From Bryoerythrophyllum caledonicum (Eukaryota > Streptophyta > Bryopsida > Pottiales > Pottiaceae): a stretch of 64,000 nucleotides of DNA. Positions 47,171 through 58,346 of this stretch are shown one piece after another. Every line of letters starts with the position of its first letter. Positions within the stretch are counted from its first letter, which is position 1. A program made the position numbers and the translations under genes. The stretch spans positions 12,293,519 through 12,357,518 of the forward strand of contig OZ020521.1 of the NCBI GenBank assembly GCA_963971425.1. The letters are read 5' to 3'. Under the pieces are notes generated by a model. That model was not told where the DNA came from. It was given only the letters and a program-made list of their open reading frames with translations, and made no database searches.

Positions 47171-49882
47171 TCTATTTTCAAGTCTATAAGCCTTCAAAGT
47201 CTTCAAGCATTGAGAAGAAACTCAACTCCACACTCATCCTAACCACATCCAACAAAAAATAAAAAGGCATTAGACCTGTTTTTGCTTCTAAATTCATAAC
47301 ATTTGCAATTTTTTTTCCAAAATGAGAAATTGATAGCTTTCTAGAAAGCTAACATAATTACCTATATTTTTACAAAAGTTTCACTTTAAACAAATTCTCT
47401 AAGAAATACAGATAGCTCTACAAAGTCACGGGTTTCAAAAGATAGAGGCAACAAACCTACCTCTAATCAACAACTTATAACGTTTGCTACATAACTTCAA
47501 TTGATTTGAGTTATAATTTAAAAAAAGCTAAGAAACAGTTCCACAATGCATGATATTTTCAAAGAGAGACGCATAAACTACAAACTTTGGTGGTCGCCCA
47601 AATTTCTGCTCGTCTTTGTTAGGTGGCACTAGACCCTCCTCCACTCACAAGCTTGAATTATTTTTTCACAATTCTAAATCAAGCAAAAAATTCTCTATAA
47701 AAGCACATCTTAAAGAAAAATAGACCCTCAAAATTTTATTCAAAAATATTTCTTATTACAAGAGTTATGGTCAATCAAAATTAACAGCTTTCTACACTGA
47801 CATACACTTCGCTCCAAAAGCACACTAACTTCATTCTTTTCAAAAATTCGACTAGGAGGGAGGGATAAGATGCCTACTTATCCTCTAGATCCCTAAAGTG
47901 GATGAGATCAATCCATGTGCATCTTATATGGACATTAAAATACTTATTGGCCCAAGAAAAACTCCTAAAGGGAAGTTCTTATTAATCTTTTAAGGCCAAC
48001 GAACATCTAGAGTTCTTACTAGGAGGTAAGCCACCCTTTATCTACCATCGTTTAGTTTCTAATATTCAAATAGAACACAAAAATACATATACTAAGTGCA
48101 AAACTTCAATCAAAACTAAGTAGAGGTAAAATGTAAAGTCAAAGAACAGTATTACTCCATCTACAAGAACTTAAGGATGTGCTTGATAGTGATTGTAATG
48201 TAATCTGCACGTTGAATTTTTGTCAAATGATTTATTGGCCCTTGTAACCATCGATGGTGGCCAGCGCTTATCTCAATTGGCTAAGAAATGCAAAAATAAT
48301 GGTCTTTGTTTAGGCCCTCAATCTTCCTTCAAATGTCACTTCACAAGTGCCCGGTTCAACTCATTCAGTTTTAAGTAAGATCACTAAAGCACGAGCATCT
48401 CTTTAGAGATTATCATGTCAACGCCGATCAACACGAGGCTGTTTCAGTAGACGAGAAAATCCAGCTTCATCTCGTGGATGGAATGATAATGGTGTAGAAA
48501 CCGTCGGTTGAGATGGTTGAATTAGCAACTGAGACAATGAAAGCTCTAATTCTACCTTTGGTTCAGACACTAGATCTTGTGACTCTATTCAAATCCTCAT
48601 ATTCAACATTTTACACTTTGAACTTTAAATCCAAACACAAATTCTAAGAATGTAAAGAAATACTTTGAATTGGTGAATATTATTTACGGCTTTCGCTTTT
48701 TGAAAAACTCCATAAGCAACAAGCATCACCGTGAAGCTACTAGAAGTGTCACTAATAAATTCCGTCTTTCTAATCAAAGATCTTTCTAAAATATATACCA
48801 ATATATGTTTTACACACTGTAGATATTTACATCAGGACAACGGACCCTTAAAGTAAAAAAATTAATGGTTTAAAACCTAGTATAATCAACTACGAGAGTC
48901 AAAACTTACAAATTCAAAGTAAACACAATGCAAAATAAATGCCTAAATAAATGGAGCGTGCATTAAGTGGATCTCATATATATATTTTTTTGTACCAACA
49001 AATTGTATAAGTAGTAATGGTGATCAATATCCTTAAGTACTAAATAATAGATATAATACGTTAGACTTGAAAGAAAACTTATGAAGTGGAGTTTGAGAAG
49101 AAAAAAGAATCACCTTCAAACTACGGTTGCAAGAGTTTTTTGAAAGAGATTGTATACCAATCCTGTAAGACGTACAATTTTCATATTGCTTTGATATGAT
49201 GAAAAACATACACCTTTGGATTGAACGTTTCTCAACTAACATCTTTTATTTGGAGGTCATTTTGATAGTGAACCTTATCATGTTCAAATACAACACTATA
49301 CATGTAAAATACTTGACAATTTTCCCACTTCTCAAACATGTAGAAGGTTAAATAATGATCCCGATTTGAAATGTCATGTGCCATTGAATCGAATTCAACA
49401 GAAATACCAACTTTTGTAACTATTGTATACATCAATACTTATAGCTTGTATGCCAAGTATACAAAAAAGACATCATGTTGCAACCCAAATATGGCTTTCT
49501 AGACCTTTGAAATTGAATCGTCTCTTAAGATCCGTATATAATATATACCGACACATATTTTATTTCATAGACTTAAAAAAACTATCAAAGTTTAGCAAGA
49601 CCACACCTATGGATTAAAGATTCTTCAACTAACATCTTTCAATTAAGGGGCATTCAATATGTGAACCTTATTGTGTTCAAATAGACACCATATATGTAGA
49701 ATACTGTGGCCACTACTGGCACCTTTTTACGCTTAAGGGTTATGGGTAAACTTAAATATGGTAGATTTTCTTTCTTTTGAAAATAATTATTTTCCATCAA
49801 CCCCTTGAGATTGTAAAATATATGTTCAAATATATGTTCAAGAAGTTTAGTTGGTTTGTAGGGAATTTACCTTAAAAAGTGA

Positions 49883-50776
49883 GAGCATCTCTACCAGGGC
49901 ACTCCGCTCCGGTGAAAATGGGCGGCTTGGCGTGCACGCGCCTCACTGTTGCTCCACTGTAGAGTTTGCACTTGCCTTTCCACTCTGTCTCAGGAGTCCG
50001 GACCGACATCTACACCCCATTTCAAGAGGTTTTGCCGAGTCACCGGGATGATTTGCTGAAACAACATTACCACCATAGTTACTCACTGCGCACAGCGTGT
50101 CAGTGTGGAAAGGCAACGCGACTTTAGCCAATAGCAGACAGATAGGACGAGGACGAGGGACGGTGGGTAGCGGGGGACGATGTTGGGGAGTGGGGGACGA
50201 TGTTGGGGAGCGGGGGACGATATTGGAGAGCGGGGGACGATGCTGGGGAGCGGGGGATGATGTTGGGAAGCGGAGAACAATAATGGAGAGTGGAGAGAAT
50301 TTTTCTCGTCTTGGCGCCAAGAGAATTGATGTTCGACGGGGCGGTGGAGAAACCACGCACAGAATGGAAGGCGGATTGGGCAAATATCCCCAGGATGGCA
50401 TCTCCACCTCGGAGACGCCAGCCCAGGGTAGTCACCCGGGGACTTGGCAACCGGAGAGACCAACCAACGATGATGCCGGATAAAGTTCGCATCGAAGCCC
50501 GTAAACCATCTGTTTACTGTGCACACATTCCAGCATTTACTCTCCAAAAAGGTCGCAACTTGCAGTTGTACGTGGAAGATTTGTATACGCCCTTCTACGC
50601 CGGCATAACTTGACTCTTGGACGGCAAACAAACTCAGAATGGCATTTGGGTTGTCCAGCCCCGCCTTCCCGGTCGACCGGGATGCCGCGTCCGTCCCTGC
50701 GGTGGTGGAGCTATGTGTAAGAGCACACAACAAACCTGCAAATCTCTTGGGGCCTAGTACCCCGGTGGAGATGCTC
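49883..50776. mobile_element. MITE-like TIR element, 894 bp, right-arm copy
   Basis: It has the same terminal inverted repeat as 45558-46025 (gagcatctctacca and ggtggagatgctc) and the same flanking trinucleotides. It is longer because of a G-rich tandem (50165-50280) and about 400 bp near one end. No transposase frame; the open frames over 50083-50733 are low complexity. Confidence 0.7.
50165..50280. repeat. Short G-rich tandem repeat
   Basis: Five or so units of about 22 bp with core gggggacgatgttggggagc, inside the longer MITE copy. Confidence 0.75.
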
Positions 50777-50900
50777 TAAGGACTCACGCCCGGGCTTAAC
50801 CCCACACAACATACCCCCAAAAGAGGGAGGGTGGCAATGTGAACAGGCCAACTTAGGTCCGAGATATTTCGAAGGATCCATCCATGTCTGTGATGACTGA

Positions 50901-51217
50901 GGGCCTTACCACACGTGAGGGGGAGGAAGTTTCACAACTTTCTCTAACATGGTACTAGTGGCACCAAAAATATTCTTTTCCTCCTTACATTGTGGACTTC
51001 CATGCACTAGTGCCTAGTAGTTTTCACATGCAATTATTTTGCCAAGTCATTGCCATGTAGATTCCAAAGCAACATCCAATGCAAATTCCAAAGCTACAAA
51101 GTTGCTCCATGTCATTCTTGCCACTCCCCCTACTTCCTCTCATGTGGCAACCACTTGCTAATTTGAACCGATGTGAGTCATCCAACTCACTGCCTTTCCT
51201 CTCGTGTGGTTTGGCCC
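50901..51217. mobile_element. MITE, 317 bp, TSD TGA, right arm only
   Basis: Ends gggccttaccacacgtgagg and (reverse complement) gggccaaaccacacgagagg form a 20-bp inverted repeat. tga flanks both ends (50898-50900 and 51218-51220). The left arm at about 18310 has a single tga with no insertion, so the element arrived after the inverted duplication. Its 3-bp TNA duplication suggests PIF/Harbinger. Confidence 0.88.
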
Positions 51218-51668
51218 TGACTCTTCAGAAGGAGTGACCTGGCACTCTCGAATGCTGGCGGTGGTTCTAGAACACGCCACCTGTCAATGCACCCGCCATC
51301 CTCTCACTGGCACCATCACCCATCCAAGTCCGACACCGTACCCAGAGAGCCGTCACGTACCCAGAAAGCCGTCACGTACCCAGTTCATAGACTTGGATCC
51401 CAGCCGTACACCACTCCTAGAAAATGGTGCTTTTAGGTGCGGTGACGGTTTTGCGCGTGCAGCTCATGGCTTATATCTCCACGCGAGTCTGAAGAATCCC
51501 ACCGTGACGGCATTTCACACTCGATCACTACTCTTTCCTGTCTGCATAGTACTTGAGATTTTGTAGTGATATCACGCTCAGGGATTTCTCCAGCTTCACG
51601 GTTTCCCGAGGCTTCATTGAGTGAACGAGACGAATTTGCTGTGAGTTTGGAGTCCCAGATTGTTAGCC

Positions 51669-52040
51669 ATGGACGCGTTGAGGCATGCTGACGCTCGTGT
51701 GGGTGCCGCCACTCACCCTCGAGGGAACATGCGGTGGCGTATGCAGAGGTGAGGCTTCACCGCATCCTGGATTGCTGGCACTTCACTTCACTGTTTGCAG
51801 GTTTAAGTCGAGGTGTCGTCATGTTGTCGGGTGTTGAGCCTGGCTTGGGTTCGGTGATGCAGGTACAACCCGTTGGCGCGGCTGCGGTGGCAGAAGAACC
51901 GGGTGGCGCATCCCGTGGCGCACCAGAGGGCCCGCACCAGGGCCAGGGTGAACTACATCAACCCCCTTTTCTACCTGCGGCGCATCAAGAACAACTTGAC
52001 GGGCGCGGGCAGGCGCAGGCACACCACCCATGTGATTTGA
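51669..52040 (+). CDS. Small very basic protein, copy 3 of 4
   Basis: Exons are 51669-51748 and 51863-52040, with a 114-bp GT-AG intron in phase 2, coding 85 aa. It opens MDALRHADARVGAATHPRGN and ends NNLTGAGRRRHTTHVI, matching copy 2 across the inverted repeat. The upstream 450 bp are equally conserved between the arms and may contain the promoter. Function is unknown; see copy 1 for the composition. Confidence 0.65.
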
Positions 52041-53412
52041 GTAGTGTATTTTCGAGAGTGGTAGTGTGATTACGCGATTGATTGGAGGTGGTTCATTGTA
52101 CAGAGAAGGCGGGTTTTGGTGCGAGTGTGAGATTTTGTAGTCCACCCTGCAAGGATGTCGCATTTGAACATGCGACAGTCGGGGTTCGGTTTTGCTGTAA
52201 ATATACCTCTGCATTCTATTTTTATTGAATTTCTCTTTGGGAAGACTTCTCCAGTACTTTTGCAGCTTATGCAATGTGGATTAGAGCTAGTTTATGGAAA
52301 TGGTGTTTGTCAGGTTCTTTTGGATGAAGCTGTATGCAGGCAGGTTGAAATGATTCGAAGCTGTTGAGGTCAATACTACGTGATATGAGGTTAACATTGC
52401 CACTAGCACTTGAGGAGCCCAACAGAAAAAGAATGTAGACCCAGGTGTTGCACTCGCTCTGTACTCTGTGCTATTGTAGAGGGGTCATGCATCTAAATGC
52501 AAGCCAAGGAATGTTAAGCTCTGTTGGCGTCTGGGGATGTTTCCGAAGGGTATCATGACATTATGCATGAACTTTATGTACCTAAGACCTGAGTATTGGA
52601 CTTACCATTTGGATTTTAGCTGATCATTCAAGTTTCAACCGGATGAGTTATAGGTAGTTGTCTCCGACGATCGGAAATTAGCAACGAACTCTATTTATTG
52701 TCTAATTACAACTTGACTAGTGAATCTCAGTCACTGGCAGAGAACATTGCAAGCAAAGCAATTGTTAACAGAGTCAACTGACATTGAAGGAACGCTTGTT
52801 ATGACAGGCTGAGGAAAGAATATATGTTACTGGAAGCCACCCTTCATGAATAAAACTGAACTTCCGGAAAGGTCGATTGTAAACTGAACTGCGGCCAACG
52901 TTTCTGGCCAGAAGTTAAGAATTACAATTTCGATTTATGAAATCCCGTCGCTCTCGCCAGATGTGCACCTCACAACGCTGAACATGTGTCAGACTTTACA
53001 CGGATCATTCTGATGAATCTAGAGAGCTGGTGTGCGCATCATGGTAAGGAGGAATCTTTCTTCACTGCAGTGCGTCACAAGCACCAATCCAAATAACTTA
53101 TGGCACCAACCTGGTCTCCCGCTGCAACGTGGCATAAGATATCCGGTTTGCTACAACTGACGTGTCAGAGTATGATAGCTGTCGCTGCCGCCTGCACATG
53201 ACACCTGTGTGCAAAGTCCGCCTCCGACAGAAACTTATGAGCAGGCTCCCATTGAGCTCTTCATCAATAGTCCAACGATCATCACGTCCAGATCCAGATC
53301 TTTCAACAGAAGCTTCTCTGCTCCCATCTCCAAACCGCGCAGACTCTACTCCCCGGCAGCTTGCATTGTGGTAGCTGTAGTAAGTTGGAGCTCGCATTCG
53401 GGCGCTTGAGTC
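52041..53412. other. Spacer between small basic gene copies 3 and 4
   Basis: About 1.37 kb, the inverted partner of 16074-17486. It contains the 3' flank of copy 3 (to about 52600) and the upstream region of copy 4. No gene supported. Confidence 0.5.
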
Positions 53413-53790
53413 ATGGATGCCTTGCGGCACGCTGATGCTCAGGTGGCTGCGGCCACGCACCCTCGAGGGAACATGCGGTGGCGCATGCAGAGGTGAGGAG
53501 GAGGCCCGCCTCTGCTTCACGGCAGCTTGCATAGTTTCACGTCCATAGGTGTTTGTGAAACAGACACGATGATGGTGTGATGTTGAAATGTGGGGTAATT
53601 GATGGGGTGCAGGTACAACCCGTTGGCGCGGCTGCGGTGGCAGAAGAACCGGGTGGCGCATCCCGTGGCGCACCAGAGGGCCCGCACCAGGGCCAGGGTG
53701 AACTACATCAACCCCCTTTTCTACCTGCGGCGCATCAAGAACAACTTGATGGGCGTGGGCAGGCGCAGGCACACCACCCATGTGATCTGA
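53413..53790 (+). CDS. Small very basic protein, copy 4 of 4
   Basis: Exons are 53413-53492 and 53613-53790, with a 120-bp intron in phase 2, coding 85 aa. It opens MDALRHADAQVAAATHPRGN, has the core YNPLARLRWQKNRVAHPVAH, and ends NNLMGVGRRRHTTHVI. It matches copy 1 across the inverted repeat. The 3' flank to about 54360 has a further decayed relative at 56.7-57.2 kb. Function is unknown. Confidence 0.65.
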
Positions 53791-55638
53791 GGAGGTTATT
53801 TGCGAGAGTAGCAATGTGAATGTGGAGGAGATTCGTTGTACAGAGAAGGTCACTCTTGCCATAAGTATAAGATTCTGTTAACTCCAAACGATTGCTGCAC
53901 TTGTGCGACAATCGGTGCGATTTTGCTGCAAATATATCGGTGCGTTCATTTTAATTTCACTTCCTCTCCTGTGAGGATTCTCTTAAGTACTTTTGCACCG
54001 TATGCAATGTGGATGAGAGCTAGTATAAGGAACTGGTGTCTGTCTGGTTATTTTGGATGAAGTTGTACGCAGGTTGGTCGACTTGATTCGAATCTGTTGA
54101 GGTCAATTCTACGTGATCCCAAGCAAAGAAATGATAAGCTCTGTTGGCGTCTGAAGTTAGTCGATCATTCATTCATTTATCAAAGGATCGAGTTGCCGTC
54201 GATATATCGGAAGAGAATGATAGAACCTTAACATAATGAGCAAGCAAACATAGATGCAGAATAACAGATTAGTGGTTGGCTCACTGGTTAAGTATACAGA
54301 GATTATATGACTTGTAACACAGATCTAAATCTGAGGATAGACGATAACTTTTGCAAGACTTTCAACCTTTGAACGTCATAACGACCCTCTGGTGGCCACA
54401 ATATTCTACATGTATGGTGTGATATTTGAACATGATAAAGTCTAGATATTGAAATGACCTCCAAATGAAACATGTAAGTTGAAAAATCCTTAATTCAAAG
54501 GTGTAAGTCGTGCAAAACTTTAATACAATTTCTCGTGTTGGACAGAGTCACATGTGCATGTATATCCTATGCGTTGGTCCCGTTCATATGTAAGTAATTT
54601 TAAATGGAAGGTGTGCAAGACATTTGGAAAATATACCTTTTTTTTGGTCTAAGGTGATACCCATGTAATGCCAAGGTCATATCCTTGAAATATCTAGGCA
54701 ATACTTATGTAATACCTAGGTGATACCCATTGTGTCCGAACCACTATATTATAAAAGACAATCGGTTTGTACAGGGAGTGTCTGAACCAGTCCAATGTAT
54801 ACGGTATACGGTTCGTAGCTAACGTTGAAGGGCTTAGTAGAATCCATGTAAAGAGGAGGGCAAGATCTCCGCATAGTCATTTAGAAATAAATTCGACCTA
54901 GGATACAACGAACATACTAGCTGAACTTATGGAACATACAATCCTGAAGGAGCTCGGATTTGTCACTGAGATTTTACTCTAGATGATCTTGGTGACTCAA
55001 GTGTAATCAAAGGTATCTACTCGGTTGTTTCTTGGATTTTGTTCATCAAAGTTGGTTTATAGTTCTAATTGAGATTAGACGAAGTAAGATGCCGGGGGTA
55101 GACTTCTTGTTGGCAAATATAACTTGTGAGTTTCTAACGTGATGTGAATTTTGTGTTGCAAGCACCGAAGTGCATGCCCGACAACACCTTAAACAACTCT
55201 GCTTGGATGGGTGGAGCCATTCTGGCCAAAGTGGTGTTCCTTAGAACTAGCATGTCACCAAAGCCGAGTATGATGAGGCCGGCCCCCAATTGTTCATAGG
55301 AAATGCTTTTGATCATCAAGAATACATCTCTCAATTGTCACAATATTACCTATCCTCACAATTGTTACACAAAGAATCGGCTCTGTGATGCTTTGGATTA
55401 TCCGTAAGTGGTCAGTTCTCCGACAACAAAATTCTGAGTCTTATCGGAACAAAATAAAAACTTCAGTTGCAAGTTGGCTGACAAAATAACGCAAGTCGCA
55501 TAAACAGCACAATATTGGCTTTCTTATCACATAACACGCATTGCACATACGGTACACAGTTGCACATACAGTACTCAACTGCAACTGATAATTTACACTA
55601 CTATCATGACACATAGGATGACACTGAGTTGGCCTTTG
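53791..55638. other. Inverted-repeat arm, non-coding part
   Basis: Inverted partner of 14045-15695. It includes the dispersed module (about 54405-54520) and the ggtattac-type degenerate tandem (54650-54740). No gene supported. Confidence 0.5.
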
Positions 55639-56235
55639 TCAATCATCATCGTCTGAAAAACATGAGTACGCCCATTTGGGTTGTATCTTCATTTTTTTGC
55701 GCTTGAGTTTCTTCTCATCACCATCACTCTCCTCCTCCGACTCCACGAGTCCAACATCACGCGCCCATTCTTCCGTATTGACGACGCCGTCCACAGGGTA
55801 TCCCTTCAGATACTGCCACTTCTGGAGCTCCGTGGCTGTGATCTGCTCACGACTTCGTTTCAAGCATGTTTGTGGAGTTTCGCTCTCACCGTCGGCTTCG
55901 TCTTCCTCCGTGCCTTGGCTTACAACTTCTTCGTCCTCGATGCCTTCGCTTTCAACAACTTCTTCCTCTGTGTTTGCGCTTGCAACTTCTTCTTCCTCTG
56001 TGCCTTCGCTTGCAACTTCCTCTTCCTTTGTGACTTTGCTTGAAATTTCTTCTTCCTTCATGAAGTTGCTTGCAACGTTTTCTTCCTCCGAGGCGTTGCC
56101 TGCGGCTTCTTGTTCCTCGTTTCCTTCACTCACAGCTCCTTCTTCCACATTCCAGTCTTCCTCCTTGCCAAGTTCATACACAGTTTCTTCATCTGCCACC
56201 TTTCCACTTTTTAAATGAGCCATGTTGTTGATCAA
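55639..56235 (-). CDS. Acidic-repeat protein, intact right-arm copy
   Basis: An open frame of 198 aa without introns. Residues about 25-130 are imperfect 12-13 residue acidic units of the type EEEVASEGTEE. These are followed by a non-repetitive segment (TPQTCLKRSREQITATELQK, WQYLKGYPVDGVVNTEEWAR), a basic patch KKLKRKKMK and an acidic end SDDDD. The non-repetitive block between repeats and tail is the likely functional part. It resembles nuclear acidic proteins in composition only, and I do not recognise a family. The Met at 56235 or the one four codons later (MAHLKSGK) could be the start. The left-arm copy at 13652 is broken. Confidence 0.55.
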   Translation of the reverse strand: MINNMAHLKSGKVADEETVYELGKEEDWNVEEGAVSEGNEEQEAAGNASEEENVASNFMKEEEISSKVTKEEEVASEGTEEEEVASANTEEEVVESEGIEDEEVVSQGTEEDEADGESETPQTCLKRSREQITATELQKWQYLKGYPVDGVVNTEEWARDVGLVESEEESDGDEKKLKRKKMKIQPKWAYSCFSDDDD

Positions 56236-58346
56236 TGGTACTGCTTACAAGATAATAAATGAAGATGATGGAGGTAGCTTATGTATAAGATTTTGAAAGT
56301 AAAATATCTTAAAGTAAAAGTTTTTCTCTCAAAAGTAAAATATTTAAAAGTAACGTAAGTGTATGATTTCAATAACTTGAGTTTCTCGACTGCTAGAGCG
56401 GACTTTAATCAATCATCATTGCAAGATAGTAAATGAATATGCAAGGTAGCATATGCAATTACTTATACCATTCTAAAAGTAAAAGAATCTTAAAGTAAAA
56501 TTTGCTTTTTTCAAAATTCGCCATGTGGCGTGCAAGCGCTCATGAAGTGGAGTACAAGCAATCAAGTTGAGCCGTTAGTAGCCAATTAAGGATCTCATTA
56601 TCAACCCGGGTCGAGCATTGCACCAGGGTTGTGGCTCTGGGGACGCTTGGCTTGGGCCTCCAAGCCTCCCCAACTGGATTCGAAGGCCGGACATTCATTT
56701 TAATTTCACTTTCTCTCCTGTGAGGATTCTCTTAAGTACTGTTGCACTGTAGGCAGTGTGGATGAGAGCTAATTTATGTTACTGGTGTCTGTCTGGTTAA
56801 TTTGGATGAAGCAGGTTGAAATGATTCGAAGGTGTTGTGATAAATACCAGGTGATATGATTTTAATCTTGCCGAACACTTCATTACTTCAACGAAAATCC
56901 GTTTGAGTTCCAGAGTTTGCACTCGCCCTGTACTCTGCGCTACTGCGACTAGAGGGGCGCTCATGCAATTGATCGCAAGCAAAGGAATCTGCTGGCGTCT
57001 GAGGATGTTTCCGAAGGGTATCATGACTTAGTAGATCGTCCTTCATCAAACGATCTTATTGCCATCGATATGTCGGAAGAGAATGATAGAACGTTAACAT
57101 AATGAGCAAGCAAAAATGAATGCACAATAACAATGTGGTTGGCTCAGTGGTTGAGTTAACGAAAACTCATATGACTTGGAATTCAGATCTAGATCTCTGG
57201 ATAGAGAACAACTTTTGCAAAACTTTTCAGTAGAATCAATGTATCGAGGAGGACAAGATGATAGTGATTCAAGAAGAAAATCGACCCAGAATGCAAAGAA
57301 CATAAACTCAACTTAAGAATATACATTCCTAAAGGAACTCAGATAATCTAAGTCCATATCGATCAACTTGAGATCAGAACATGCGTAGTGCGAATCAAAT
57401 CCAAACCCGAAACTAGCATTCCATGGGATTCCTTCACAAGTCTAGATGCTCGAACTGACTCAGTCTCTTCTGAATCAACTAGGTTACCGGTAAACTGCCT
57501 CAGAAACAACCCTAACTGTAACAACTTCCTGCTGCTACTGTACATTCAAGCCTCCTTTATGTCACCTTCTATAATCTCACCAACCTTAAATGTAAAACAT
57601 GTATTTCTTCATAATCATGATCATGTCGAAGTAGGTCACAAACAGCTCTCTTGTTATGTTAGCAATTTAATCAACGGAAGCTTCTGCTTTACTTTATCCT
57701 TCTCCACCTTAGAGACATGAAAACAGTCTTAAGTTCCGGCCAATCATAGTTGCACAACTGTATACCAGACTGACGTAGGAAATGCTTGGGTGGAAGAGGT
57801 TATCGGTAGGATTTTCTAATTATACTTCCGTTATGGAGAGTGGAAAGCAAGGGCCTGCCCATATCCTTCAATGACCATCCAGTACTACCCTGACGAGTCT
57901 GCTTTTTCTTTTGAAAAGTGCAGTTGATAAGTCTGTGGACATGGTGAAAGATGTGATTTCATTTGGTTCACAGATGGTTGCCATGTGGACCCGGTTCTAC
58001 TCGTTCGTTGTTGTAGAATATAAGATCAGATCGCTGCAAAAGCCAAAGAGTTCTGCGCTCTGAGAAATTTTTGTGGGCTCTACGGAGCATCACAATTGAG
58101 CTGAGATTAAAAAGGAGACCATATATTAATCAGGTTTGCTTTCAGCTCAGAAACAAATGTTGTTCCAGTTAACTCAGTAACTGAAAACCTTTGAAAGCTC
58201 AATACCTACATCATTTATACAGATACAATTGGTAATCTACTGAAGGCGATTGTACACTTCGCACTGTACGCAACTCCATGATCCTTCTTCTGCATAGTTT
58301 CGGGGGCTGGTTGTGCGAATCCACAGGAGCTCGGAGGAGGCGCTGA
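56236..58346. other. Intergenic region with a decayed copy of the small-gene 3' flank
   Basis: 56690-57240 resembles 53950-54360 in direct orientation (tctcctgtgaggattctctt; aacataatgagcaagcaaa). 56280-56500 has dispersed aaagtaaaa motifs. The rest, including open frames near 57400-57700, shows nothing I can support. Confidence 0.5.

Larger units (their letters stand above)
46570..48960. other. Spacer at centre of the inverted repeat
   Basis: About 2.4 kb of AT-rich DNA between the arms. It holds two clusters of a heptamer microsatellite (46660-46750, tcttcag/tcttcaa; 47105-47170, tcttcaa). No gene, tRNA or transposon ends recognised in the rest. Confidence 0.6.
48960..56100 (-). repeat. Large inverted repeat, right arm
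   Basis: Reverse-complement match to 13670-18354 plus 45500-46570. It carries small basic gene copies 3 and 4, the intact acidic-repeat gene, a longer copy of the shared MITE and a private 317-bp MITE. It lacks the DNA transposon and LINE block, and so shows the ancestral sequence at that site (about 50860). Confidence 0.9.

Noticed and set aside
50083-50733. 216-codon open frame on the minus strand
   Set aside because: It lies inside the MITE-like element, and its repeats (PPLPNIVPRSP type) translate the 22-bp tandem.
51204-51566. 120-codon open frame, nearly identical to one at 17961-18323
   Set aside because: Identity only reflects the inverted repeat. It starts within a MITE boundary in one arm and has no recognisable domain; more likely the promoter region of the small basic gene.
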